Shown one piece after another: positions 1 to 7,781 of a DNA stretch of 45,251 nucleotides. Made by a program: the position numbers and the translations under genes. Position 1 is the first letter of the stretch, and each line of letters opens with the position of its first letter. This DNA is from Marinobacterium sp. (GTDB lineage: Bacteria; Pseudomonadota; Gammaproteobacteria; Pseudomonadales; Balneatricaceae). The notes under the pieces were generated by a model. It was not told where the DNA came from and ran no database searches. It saw only the letters and a program-made list of their open reading frames with translations. The stretch covers positions 1 through 45,251 of the forward strand of contig QKGH01000441.1 of NCBI GenBank assembly GCA_003250495.1, in the 5' to 3' direction.

Positions 1-28
1 GGGGGTATAGGGCGTAGAGGGTGTGACA

Positions 29-496
29 ATGGACCGGCAGCACATTTTTGACAGCTACTGCGACCTGTTCGAGCATCTTACGCCCGAGCGGATAGGCGAG
101 TTTGCCGATCTGGTCAGCCCCAGCGTGCATTTTCGCGGGCCCTTCCATGATGTGCGCGGCGCGGCGAAGATGGCGGCGCTGTTGCAGGGCATATTCGTGC
201 GTTGCCGCGAGCCGCGGGTCTATATGCTCGATCGTAACTGCAGCGACGACTACGCCGTGATGCGCTGGCGTTTCGAAACCACGGTGCCGCTGATGGGCTG
301 GTTCAGTCTCGAAGGGATGACGCGGTTGCAGTTCGACGAATCGGGGCGGATCAGCGAACACCTCGATTTCTGGGATAGCGCGCCGTTCTTTTTACGTCTG
401 CCGATGCTCGGCAAGTTGCTGCAGCGGATCAAGGCGCAGATGCTGAAAGCGTCGCAGCAGCCTCCGCATCAACCGCCGCACCAGCCGCTGCACTAG
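29..496 (+). CDS. NTF2/SnoaL-like protein
   Basis: A 155-residue protein with the look of a SnoaL-like NTF2 fold: an N-terminal helix, the segment VSPSVHFRGPFHDVRG, and a closing strand pattern SEHLDFWDSAPFF. Such small cone-shaped proteins bind or isomerise small ligands, but no substrate can be read here. I chose ATG at 29 because AGAGG lies eight bases upstream; an in-frame GTG at 23 is an alternative. The last residues, about 145-155, are a low-complexity Pro-His-Gln tail (PPHQPPHQPLH) made by a degenerate repeat that continues past the stop codon. Members of this family often sit in photolyase gene clusters in gammaproteobacteria (recalled from the family), and the photolyase is two genes downstream. 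Function unknown. Confidence 0.75.
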   Translation: MDRQHIFDSYCDLFEHLTPERIGEFADLVSPSVHFRGPFHDVRGAAKMAALLQGIFVRCREPRVYMLDRNCSDDYAVMRWRFETTVPLMGWFSLEGMTRLQFDESGRISEHLDFWDSAPFFLRLPMLGKLLQRIKAQMLKASQQPPHQPPHQPLH

Positions 497-679
497 ACCC
501 TGCACCTGCCTCTGCACCCGCCTCTCTGCACCAGCCTTTGCAATTGGCCCGCGGCATTAGCCGCGCGCTGGCGGCGCGATTGCGACCCTTCGCCCAAGTA
601 TCTATATTCACAGCGATGGAACAGGCGCCGTCACCGCTGGCCGACCCGCTCCCTAAGCTTCATATCGGGATCCTCGCAT

Positions 680-1654
680 ATGGCACAGAACACAGAGATC
701 GAGATCGCGCGCAAGATCCCCGTCGGCATCAGCAGTTGTTTGCTGGGCCAGGAGGTGCGCTATAACGGCGGCCATAAGCGCTCCCGCTATTGCCTCGAGG
801 TGTTGGCCGACTGCTTCGCGTTCGAGCCCTTCTGTCCGGAGATGGCGATCGGGCTCGGGGTGCCGCGCGAACCGATCCGGCTCGTCGCCCCGAAGGGCGA
901 GCCAGCGCGGGCGCTGGGCACGGTGAATAACGGCCTGGATGTGACCGACGCCCTGCTCGAGTCGGGCCGCCGGCTGGCGCAGCAGCGCAGCCACCTGCGC
1001 GGTTATATCCTGATGAAGGGCTCGCCCAGCTGCGGCCTGGAACGGGTCAAGGTCTACCACCCCAACGGCATGCCGAACACGGCCAGCAGCGGCGTGTTCG
1101 TGCGCGCGTTACGGGAGGCCAACCCGTTGCTGCCGATGGAGGAGGAGGCGCGCCTCAACGATCCGGTGCTGCGGGAGAACTTCATCGCCCGGGTGTTCGC
1201 CTACGACGACTGGATCGACTCGGTGCACAGCGCACCCAGCTATCACAACCTGATCCGTTTCCACAGTCGACAGAAATATCTGCTGATGGCGCATCACTAT
1301 GAGAGCTACCGCCAGCTTGGACGCCTGTTGGGCCAGGCGCGCCAGTATCCGCTGGGCGTAGCGTTGGAGCGCTATATCACGACGTTCATGGCGGCGATGG
1401 CGCGGCCGGCAACGCGCAAGAGCCACAGCAACGTGCTGCAGCATATCCTCGGCTACCTGAAGCGCGCGATCGATAGCGAGTGCCGGCAGGCGCTGCTGCA
1501 GAGTATCGAGCAATACCGTCGCGGTCTGGTACCGCTGGTGGTGCCGCTGACACTGCTGAAGCATTACCTGCAGCGTTACGGCAGCGATTACATTCGTGCC
1601 CAGAGCTATCTGGATCCCTATCCCCATGAACTGGGGCTGCGTAACGCCCTTTAG
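680..1654 (+). CDS. YbgA-like DUF523-DUF1722 protein
   Basis: A 324-residue two-domain protein. Residues 1-150 match the DUF523 pattern (IPVGISSCLLGQEVRYNGGHKR, then LMKGSPSCGLERVKVY, with paired cysteines). The remainder matches DUF1722, the E. coli YbgA-like domain (FHSRQKYLLMAHHYESYRQLG ... YPHELGLRNAL). The biochemical role of both domains is not established; the conserved cysteines suggest a metal or sulfur site in the first half. The gene ends 10 bases before the photolyase start, the same association as ybgA-phr in enterobacteria, so the two are probably co-transcribed. ATG at 680 gives a full-length N-terminus. Confidence 0.9.
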   Translation: MAQNTEIEIARKIPVGISSCLLGQEVRYNGGHKRSRYCLEVLADCFAFEPFCPEMAIGLGVPREPIRLVAPKGEPARALGTVNNGLDVTDALLESGRRLAQQRSHLRGYILMKGSPSCGLERVKVYHPNGMPNTASSGVFVRALREANPLLPMEEEARLNDPVLRENFIARVFAYDDWIDSVHSAPSYHNLIRFHSRQKYLLMAHHYESYRQLGRLLGQARQYPLGVALERYITTFMAAMARPATRKSHSNVLQHILGYLKRAIDSECRQALLQSIEQYRRGLVPLVVPLTLLKHYLQRYGSDYIRAQSYLDPYPHELGLRNAL

Positions 1655-1664
1655 TCGATCTCCT

Positions 1665-3113
1665 ATGAACGATTCTCAAACTAAGGGCGGCGCGCGCCTG
1701 GTATGGCTGCGCAACGATCTGCGCCTGGCCGACAATCCGGCACTGCTACACGCCTGCAGGGACGAGGCGCCGGTCGTGGTGGTGGTGACCCTGACCCCGC
1801 GCAGCTGGCAGGCGCACGGCGACTCGCCGGCGCGGATGGGATTGTGGCGCGACCAGCTGCGCACGCTGCTCCCGGCGCTAGGGGCGTTGCAGCTGCCGTT
1901 GCGGGTCCTCGAGGTTGGGGACTTCGCCGCCTGTGCCGGCGCGCTGCTACAGCTGGCCCGGGACCTGGGTGCCGCTGAGCTCTGTTTCAACTACGAGTAT
2001 GCGGAGAACGAGCGGCGGCGCGATGCCGCGGTGTGCCGTCTGCTGCAGCAGGCCGGTATCGCGACATCCGCCTTCCACGCCGATCTGATCATCCCGCCGG
2101 GACAGGTGCTGACCGGCGCCGGTGGGCCGTTCAAGGTGTTCACCCCGTTTGCCAACGCCTGGCGCCGGTGCCTGCCCCGGTTCGATACGGCGGTGCTGCC
2201 GCCACCCTCGCCACGTCGCCGGGCGATCTGCGGCAGCGACAGCGTAGCGGACGATCTGGGGTATGCGGCGCTGCGGGAGCGTGCCGGTGCTCCGGCCTAC
2301 CGGGAGGAGCTCTGGCCGGTGGGGGAGGCGGCGGTCAGCGCGCGGCTAAGCCTGTTCGTCGCCGAGCGGGAGCCCGATTATGCGCGGGCGCGGGATTTTC
2401 CCCAGATCGATCCGCAGCAGGAGGCGACCTCGCGTCTGTCGCCCTACCTCAGCATCGGCGCGCTGTCGCCACGGCAGTGTCTGGCGGCCCTGCGCGCGTC
2501 GGGGCAGTCCGCCGACTGGCTTCACTCCAGTTGGCTGAACGAGCTGATCTGGCGCGAGTTCTACCGCCATCTGCTGGTGGCCTTCCCGCGCCTGTCGCGG
2601 CTGGAACCGTTCCGGCCGGAGGTGGAGGCGCGCATTCGCTGGCGCGACGATCCCGTCGCCTTCGCGGCCTGGTGTCGCGGCGAAACCGGTTTTCCAATCG
2701 TCGATGCGGCAATGCGGCAGTTGCTGGCGACGGGGTGGATGCACAACCGCCTGCGCATGGTCGTCGCTTCCTTCCTGACCAAGCTGCTGGGCATCGATTG
2801 GCGCCGGGGGGCTGAATTCTTCATGCAGCACCTGATTGATGCCGACTTCGCTTCCAATCTCGGCGGCTGGCAGTGGTGCGCCTCGGTCGGTGCCGATGCG
2901 GCGCCCTACTTCCGTATCTTCAACCCGCAGGCGCAGGGGGAGAAGTTCGATCCGCAGGGGGCGTTCGTCGCGTACTGGCTGCCCGAGCTGCGTGCTGTGC
3001 CGCCGCGGCAGCGCCAGCGGCCGGGTGCCGGCAGCGATGCCGGACGTCCGCTGCCGATCATCGATTATCGCCAGGCGCGGCAGGCGGCGTTAGCGGGTTA
3101 CCACTCCGGCTAG
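1665..3113 (+). CDS. phrB: deoxyribodipyrimidine photolyase
   Basis: A 482-residue class I CPD photolyase of the usual length, which repairs cyclobutane pyrimidine dimers using FADH- and an antenna cofactor. The N-terminal alpha/beta antenna domain starts RLVWLRNDLRLADNPALLHA. The FAD-binding helical half contains SRLSPYLSIGALSPRQ, WLNELIWREFYRHLL, TGFPIVDAAMRQL, GWMHNRLRMVVASFLTKLL and NLGGWQWCASVGADAAPYF, which hold the FAD contacts and the tryptophan electron chain. I use the ATG at 1665 because it gives the normal start for the family; an in-frame ATG at 1596 lies inside the upstream gene and would add 23 unrelated residues. Probably one transcript with the YbgA-like gene. Confidence 0.97.
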   Translation: MNDSQTKGGARLVWLRNDLRLADNPALLHACRDEAPVVVVVTLTPRSWQAHGDSPARMGLWRDQLRTLLPALGALQLPLRVLEVGDFAACAGALLQLARDLGAAELCFNYEYAENERRRDAAVCRLLQQAGIATSAFHADLIIPPGQVLTGAGGPFKVFTPFANAWRRCLPRFDTAVLPPPSPRRRAICGSDSVADDLGYAALRERAGAPAYREELWPVGEAAVSARLSLFVAEREPDYARARDFPQIDPQQEATSRLSPYLSIGALSPRQCLAALRASGQSADWLHSSWLNELIWREFYRHLLVAFPRLSRLEPFRPEVEARIRWRDDPVAFAAWCRGETGFPIVDAAMRQLLATGWMHNRLRMVVASFLTKLLGIDWRRGAEFFMQHLIDADFASNLGGWQWCASVGADAAPYFRIFNPQAQGEKFDPQGAFVAYWLPELRAVPPRQRQRPGAGSDAGRPLPIIDYRQARQAALAGYHSG

Positions 3114-3194
3114 GCGCTCTGGCGGTCGCCGTGTCCGGCCTGACATCCGGGCGCGAACAGGCTAAGATCGCCCCTTTGTGACGTTGAACCTGCC

Positions 3195-3851
3195 GTGAAC
3201 CGGCAATACCGGGTGAGTAGTTTCCGGGTGAGTAAATCCTATCGTGTACCGACAGCCTGGGCCGAGGTCGAGCTGGAGGTGAAAAAAAGCCGCTTTATCG
3301 CCTGCGGCGCCCCGGTCAGCGACGAGGAGGGGGTGCGGGCGCTGATCGCCGATGCCGTGGCCCGCTATCCGCATGCGACCCATCATTGCAGTGCTTACGT
3401 GCTGGGGATGCCGAGCCGGCCCCAGGCCGCGGGCAGCAACGACGATGGCGAGCCCTCCGGCACCGCCGGACGACCGATGCTTAACCTGTTGCTGGGGCAG
3501 CAGATCGGCGGCTGCGCCGTGGTCGTGACCCGCTATTTCGGCGGCATCAAGCTGGGGGCCGGCGGCCTGGTGCGCGCCTACAGCGGCGCCGTGCGGGAAC
3601 TGATCCAGGCCTGGCCGATGCAGGAGCTCGAGCCGCAGGCGGAGATCCGCCTGGTCTATCCCTATAACCTGCAACCCCAGGTCGATGCGCTGCTGCAGCG
3701 CTTCGGTGCCCAGGTACTGGGCAGCGAATACGGTGTCGACGTGCGCCTGCAGTTGGGCGTGGCGGAGTCGGTGGCCGAGGCCTTCTGCAACGAAGCGCAA
3801 CAGCGGGCGCACCTGGGGATGGCGCATCAACTGCTGATCGCCGAGGAGTGA
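3195..3851 (+). CDS. yigZ: IMPACT/YigZ family protein
   Basis: A 218-residue UPF0029 (YigZ/IMPACT) protein. The N-terminal half carries the family signature: VKKSRFIACGAPVSDEE, ATHHCSAYVLG, SNDDGEPSGTAGRPML and VVVTRYFGGIKLGAGGLVRAYSG. The C-terminal half is the ferredoxin-like DUF1949 region (LVYPYNLQPQVDALLQRFGAQVLGSEY). The eukaryotic relative IMPACT regulates translation through GCN1; the bacterial role is unsettled. The start is GTG at 3195; no strong Shine-Dalgarno sequence is visible, and a later GTG at 3222 is possible. It lies between photolyase and dgt, all on the plus strand. Confidence 0.92.
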   Translation: MNRQYRVSSFRVSKSYRVPTAWAEVELEVKKSRFIACGAPVSDEEGVRALIADAVARYPHATHHCSAYVLGMPSRPQAAGSNDDGEPSGTAGRPMLNLLLGQQIGGCAVVVTRYFGGIKLGAGGLVRAYSGAVRELIQAWPMQELEPQAEIRLVYPYNLQPQVDALLQRFGAQVLGSEYGVDVRLQLGVAESVAEAFCNEAQQRAHLGMAHQLLIAEE

Positions 3852-3941
3852 ACCCTTGGTGCCGGCGCGCTCCGTCCACTCTTTCCAGCCCGACGGATGC
3901 GGTGTAGCGTGTAACCTCCCTGTCCGAGCGAGGAGTCCGAG

Positions 3942-5267
3942 ATGACAATGCAGTGGTCTGAACTGTTGACGACCCGGCGTTACGGCCACGAGTCGATCAC
4001 CGTGGAGGAGGCGGGACGCAGCCACTTCCATAAGGATCACGACCGCATCATCTTCTGCAGTGCCTTTCGCCGCCTGGGCCGTAAGACCCAGGTGCATCCG
4101 ATGGCGCTGAACGACCATATCCACACCCGCCTGACCCACTCGATCGAGGTGGGCAGCCTCGGGCGCAGCCTGGGGATCCGCGTCGGCGAACTGATTGCCG
4201 ACGAGCTGCCGGCCTGGACCACGCCGCACGATATCGGCATGATCGTGCAGTCCGCCTGCCTGGCCCACGATATCGGCAACCCGCCGTTCGGTCATGCCGG
4301 CGAATATGCGATCCGCGACTGGTTTCGCCACCGCGACGGCGACCCGCGTTTCGCGGCGCTCAGCGCCGGCGAACGCCTCGATCTGCAAACCTTCGAGGGC
4401 AACGCCCAGGGCTTTCGCGTCGTCACCTGCATCGAGAACAACCTGTTCGACGGCGGTCTGCGCCTGACCTATCCGACCCTCGGTACCCAGCTGAAATACC
4501 CCTGGACCGCGGCGCAGGGCGGCAAGCGCGGCAAGTTCAGCTGCTTCCTGTCCGAGCTGGAGATCCTGACCCGGCTGGCCGGCGAGCTGGGGCTGATCCC
4601 GTTGGGCGAGAATCGCTGGTGCCGCCATCCGCTGGCCTGGTTGATGGAGGCGGCCGACGATATCTGTTACGCCATCCTCGACCTGGAAGATGCGATAGAG
4701 CTGCACCTGCTCAACTTCGACGAGGTCAAGCCGATCCTGCAGCAGCTGTGCGGCGACCTGGAGTTCGACGATGCGATCTTCTCCAGCCAGGCGTCGGCGC
4801 GACGCAAAATCTCGGCGCTGCGCGGGCGGGCGATGGAGAATATGGTCAACTCGGTGGTGGCTGCCTTCACCGGCCATTATGCGGAGATCATGCAGGGACG
4901 TTACCAGGGCGAGCTGCTGGCCGATGGCGATCCGATGGTGCGTGACGGGCTGGCCCGGGCCAAACAGCTGGCGCGGGAACGGGTGTTTCCCGATACGCGC
5001 AAGGCGGAGCTCGAAGTCGGCGCCTACACCACGCTGGGGGTGCTGCTCGAAGCCTTTATCGAGGCGGTGTGGGAGCAGCACCGGCTGGGGCGGGAGGGGA
5101 TCGGCTATCGCAGCCAGAAGATCCTGAACCTGATGGGGATTCATGCCCCGGCCCCCGGCCGCTCGCTCTACCACAGCTACATGCGTGCGCTGGATTTCAT
5201 CGGCGGTATGACCGATACCTACGCCACCTACCTGGCGCGCCAGATCGGCGGTGGTATCGGCCTGTAA
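3942..5267 (+). CDS. dgt: deoxyguanosinetriphosphate triphosphohydrolase
   Basis: A 441-residue HD-superfamily dNTP triphosphohydrolase that cleaves dGTP (or dNTPs) to the deoxynucleoside and triphosphate. Visible motifs are the N-terminal DHDRIIFCSAFRRLGRKTQVHP, the first metal histidine in HTRLTHSIEV (H66), the HD pair in SACLAHDIGNPPFGHAGE (H109-D110), and the later Asp-rich helix LMEAADDICYAILDLEDA. The length suits the shorter dGTPase-like class more than the 505-residue E. coli Dgt. GAGGAG lies just upstream of ATG 3942; a second in-frame ATG at 3948 is equally usable. The 90 bases before it hold no other gene. Confidence 0.95.
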   Translation: MTMQWSELLTTRRYGHESITVEEAGRSHFHKDHDRIIFCSAFRRLGRKTQVHPMALNDHIHTRLTHSIEVGSLGRSLGIRVGELIADELPAWTTPHDIGMIVQSACLAHDIGNPPFGHAGEYAIRDWFRHRDGDPRFAALSAGERLDLQTFEGNAQGFRVVTCIENNLFDGGLRLTYPTLGTQLKYPWTAAQGGKRGKFSCFLSELEILTRLAGELGLIPLGENRWCRHPLAWLMEAADDICYAILDLEDAIELHLLNFDEVKPILQQLCGDLEFDDAIFSSQASARRKISALRGRAMENMVNSVVAAFTGHYAEIMQGRYQGELLADGDPMVRDGLARAKQLARERVFPDTRKAELEVGAYTTLGVLLEAFIEAVWEQHRLGREGIGYRSQKILNLMGIHAPAPGRSLYHSYMRALDFIGGMTDTYATYLARQIGGGIGL

Positions 5268-5305
5268 CTAACGTTAAGTTGATAAGTGAGTAAAAGGTTA
5301 ATCCT

Positions 5306-5680
5306 ATGGCATCGCTTCAGGACCAACTGAGCCGGTTGGTCTACTCTACCGAACAGGGGCGGGTGTGCCCCGATTGTGGCAAGGCCGTGGAGGCCTGTAT
5401 CTGTGGCGAGCTGGCCGATCAGCAACGCCTGGCCAGCCTGGACGGTGTGGTGCGGATCCGCCGCGAAACCGCCGGGCGCAAGGGCAAGGGGGTGACCACG
5501 ATCAGCGGCGTGCCGCTGGCCGAGGCGGAATTGAAGAACCTGCTGAAGAAACTGAAGCAACGCTGCGGTACCGGCGGGGCACTGAAACAGGGGATACTGG
5601 AGATCCAGGGTGACCACCGCGAGCAGATCAAGAGCCTGCTGGAGAGCGAGGGGTTCAAGGTCAAACTGGCCGGTGGTTGA
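5306..5680 (+). CDS. yciH: SUI1/YciH translation factor
   Basis: A 124-residue bacterial SUI1-domain protein, the relative of eukaryotic eIF1 and E. coli YciH, expected to act on the small ribosomal subunit during initiation. The SUI1 domain covers roughly residues 47-124 (VVRIRRETAGRKGKGVTTISG, LKKRCGTGG-like KLKQRCGTGGALKQG, IEIQGDHR-like LEIQGDHREQIKSLLESEGF). Before it is a four-cysteine patch at C21, C24, C31 and C33, a plausible small zinc knuckle. It sits 38 bases after dgt and may share its transcript. Confidence 0.93.
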   Translation: MASLQDQLSRLVYSTEQGRVCPDCGKAVEACICGELADQQRLASLDGVVRIRRETAGRKGKGVTTISGVPLAEAELKNLLKKLKQRCGTGGALKQGILEIQGDHREQIKSLLESEGFKVKLAGG

Positions 5681-5729
5681 GGCGGTGGGCCCCGCGGTGT
5701 AGCGGGGGGTGAACGTGAAGAGGCCGAAG

Positions 5730-6530
5730 ATGAGGGCGACATCCGCAGGAGTATGGGCACTGACGCTGCTGCTGGGGCTGGCGGCGGCGGGCAACGGCTA
5801 TGCGCAGATCTACCACTATGTCGACGAGCGCGGACGCAAGGTGTACGTCGACAGCCTGAGCCAGATTCCGGCGCAATATCGCGACCAGGTGGAACAGTTG
5901 CGTGAGCCGGCGCCGCAGCGGACGATGCCGTTACCGGCGCCTGGGCCCGAACAGCAGCTGCAGGCGTTGCGTACCGAGCTGGAGCGGATGCTGGCCCAAG
6001 TCGACGCCGCGTTAAAGGAGCTGCAGACCCCGGTGGAGATCCGCGACAACCGGGTGCTGGTGCCGGTTAGGGCGGTGTATGGCAACCGCCATGCCGATAC
6101 CCGGATGTTGCTCGATACCGGCGCCTCGGGCACGGTGTTCCACCGTGACGCGATCGCGCCGCTGCGTGGGGCTACCTATGCCGCGGGGCAGGCGCGCGTG
6201 GCCAGCGGCGAGCGGATCGAGGTGCATGCGATCAACCTCGACCGGATCGAGATCGGTCCCTACCGGATCAAGGCGACCCGGGCGATGGTGCTGGATCATA
6301 GCGGCCGTTCGGAGCATGACGGCCTGCTGGGGATGGATTTCCTGCGCCAGGTGCAGTACCGCATCGATTACGACAACGGGATGATCATTTGGGATCCGGC
6401 CCAGTACCAGGCGCTGCAGACGCAACGCGAGGAGCTGTTGCGCGCGCGGGAGATGGATCTCGGCGCGTTGCAGGAGCAGGCCCGGGGGCGCCAGGCGCCG
6501 CAGGAAAGGGTAGCGTCTCCGGCCCCCTGA
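5730..6530 (+). CDS. exported DUF4124 / retropepsin-like aspartic protease
   Basis: A 266-residue fusion. A signal peptide (hydrophobic core WALTLLLGLAAAG) is followed by a DUF4124 segment (QIYHYVDERGRKVYVDSLSQIP), a short coiled-coil stretch (about 75-105), and a retropepsin-like domain with the active-site motif MLLDTGASGTVF and the second loop ILGMDFL-like DGLLGMDFLRQVQY. Single-domain bacterial retropepsins work as homodimers, so this is probably a periplasmic or membrane-edge peptidase; its target is unknown. I prefer ATG 5730 because AAGAGG lies six bases upstream and the signal then starts properly; in-frame GTG codons at 5709 and 5715 would add up to seven residues. The C-terminus is a charged, disordered-looking tail. 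Confidence 0.85.
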   Translation: MRATSAGVWALTLLLGLAAAGNGYAQIYHYVDERGRKVYVDSLSQIPAQYRDQVEQLREPAPQRTMPLPAPGPEQQLQALRTELERMLAQVDAALKELQTPVEIRDNRVLVPVRAVYGNRHADTRMLLDTGASGTVFHRDAIAPLRGATYAAGQARVASGERIEVHAINLDRIEIGPYRIKATRAMVLDHSGRSEHDGLLGMDFLRQVQYRIDYDNGMIIWDPAQYQALQTQREELLRAREMDLGALQEQARGRQAPQERVASPAP

Positions 6531-7490
6531 TCAGTGCTCCAGCTGGTATTCGGCCAGCTTCAGCTCCAGCGTCGCTTTCAGCAACCGGTAGAGGTGGATC
6601 GCCGCGTCGATCTCCTCCTTGCGGTTGGTCAGACTCTCGATGTTGAGCCCCAATGGCAACCCCAGCGGCAGCACCGCATCGATGATCTGGTCCAGGTTGT
6701 TCTGGCAAACCCGGATCGATTCAGCCAACGGGTTCTCCGCGTCGATGATACGCCAGCGCGTTGCCGGCGGTACTGAAATACCGAGCCACTCCATGAACTC
6801 CAGGGTCTTGGCGCTGCCGCAGGGGGTGAAAGTCAGCACGATGCGGCGCGGGGCGATCTGCTGCTCGCGGCAGCTGCGGGCGTAACTGGCGAGCAGGTCG
6901 ATAGTGGCCTGGGCGTTGTAGACCGCCTGGGATACGAAGAAGTCACAGCCCTGGGACTGTTTGTTCAGTAGGCGCAGATGTTCGTTGCCCTTGCTGGCGT
7001 GGCGCTCGGCGATGGTGACGCCGCCGAGATGGAAGGCGTGTTCATGTTCCGCCAGCGCGATGTAGGCCTCCGGCAGGCTCAGGCGGATATCGCCCTCGGA
7101 GGAGGGGCTGCCCACCAGCACGATGTTGCGCAGGCCGTAGCGTTCCCAGGTGTCATCCAGCCAGGTTTCGAAATCGGCGCGGTCGCGCTGGGCGACGCTC
7201 TTGTAGGTGATCGTTTCATGGCCCGAGCGTTCGCGCAGCAGGCTGGAGTAGTCGCGCGGGTCGCGGGTGCGCATGAACGGGAAGGGGCGCGGGGTGGCGA
7301 CGCGGCTGCTTTCATCCTGGATGTCGTAGACGATCAGGCCGTCGTACTCCAGATTTTCCAGGCGGTCGAGCAGCTTGTCCGCGATCGTCTGCATCTTCTC
7401 GTCGTCAGTGCTCTCCCTGGGCGGCGTGGTGCCAATAAAATAGACGCCGCGGCGACTGTCGGCGAACTTCTCTTTCAGGGTCAGCGTCAT
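6531..7490 (-). CDS. methylenetetrahydrofolate reductase-like protein
   Basis: A 319-residue protein with the TIM-barrel flavoenzyme pattern of the MTHFR family: VYFIGTTPPRES near the start, ENLEYDGLIVYDIQDES, NIVLVGSPSSEGDIRLSLPEAY, CDFFVSQAVYNA and GLPLGLNIESLTNRKEE. It is clearly divergent from MetF and lacks the full FAD/NADH loop set, so the substrate is uncertain; related proteins in Pseudomonas and Marinobacter are annotated only as MTHFR-like. ATG 7490 has GGAAG upstream; an in-frame TTG at 7496 is less likely. A MetR-type box lies in the promoter region, which fits a place in one-carbon or methionine metabolism. The gene ends one base after the convergent aspartic protease gene. Confidence 0.8.
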   Translation of the reverse strand: MTLTLKEKFADSRRGVYFIGTTPPRESTDDEKMQTIADKLLDRLENLEYDGLIVYDIQDESSRVATPRPFPFMRTRDPRDYSSLLRERSGHETITYKSVAQRDRADFETWLDDTWERYGLRNIVLVGSPSSEGDIRLSLPEAYIALAEHEHAFHLGGVTIAERHASKGNEHLRLLNKQSQGCDFFVSQAVYNAQATIDLLASYARSCREQQIAPRRIVLTFTPCGSAKTLEFMEWLGISVPPATRWRIIDAENPLAESIRVCQNNLDQIIDAVLPLGLPLGLNIESLTNRKEEIDAAIHLYRLLKATLELKLAEYQLEH

Positions 7491-7533
7491 GATCAACTTC
7501 CGTTCTTTGCATGGGGTCGTTTAACAGCAGCCT

Positions 7534-7556
7534 AGTATAAACGTGAATCTCATTCA
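7534..7556 (-). promoter_or_regulatory. promoter with MetR-type box for the MTHFR-like gene
   Basis: On the minus strand a -10-like TATACT occupies 7539-7534. Directly upstream, at 7544-7556, is TGAATCTCATTCA, which fits the MetR consensus TGAA-N5-TTCA exactly and is itself an inverted repeat (TGAAT/ATTCA). The box sits about 54 bases before the ATG at 7490 and next to the -35 position. The consensus has only eight fixed bases, so chance occurrence is possible. Confidence 0.4.
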
Positions 7557-7671
7557 GATCTTTTGGTTATAAAATGAAATCTTCTGGGTCCAGGATGAGC
7601 ATCGTTCATAGTGCAGCGTCAGATATATGTTTTCGAATGGATGCATATTTTGCCGGTTGGGGGCGATGAGG

Positions 7672-7702
7672 TTGACGCCAGTTCGATACAAATAATTATA
7701 AT
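7672..7702 (+). promoter_or_regulatory. sigma-70-like promoter of the globin-cyclase gene
   Basis: TTGACG (7672-7677) and a consensus TATAAT (7697-7702) are separated by 19 bases, about 80 bases before the ATG at 7782. The spacer is longer than the usual 17, so the promoter may be weak or activator-dependent. The surrounding 290-base divergent spacer (7491-7781) is AT-rich and has no convincing gene. Confidence 0.45.
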
Positions 7703-7781
7703 CGGGTTAAGACAACTCGAACGCCCCGGCGCGCTGTGGGGCGGCGCGAGCCCAGTTGCTTCCCCCAGCGACGGATATAAC

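Noticed and set aside
3162-5174. A 670-codon minus-strand frame opposite yigZ and dgt
   Set aside because: Same composition of His, Gln, Arg and Val as other shadows; the plus-strand genes are clear family members.
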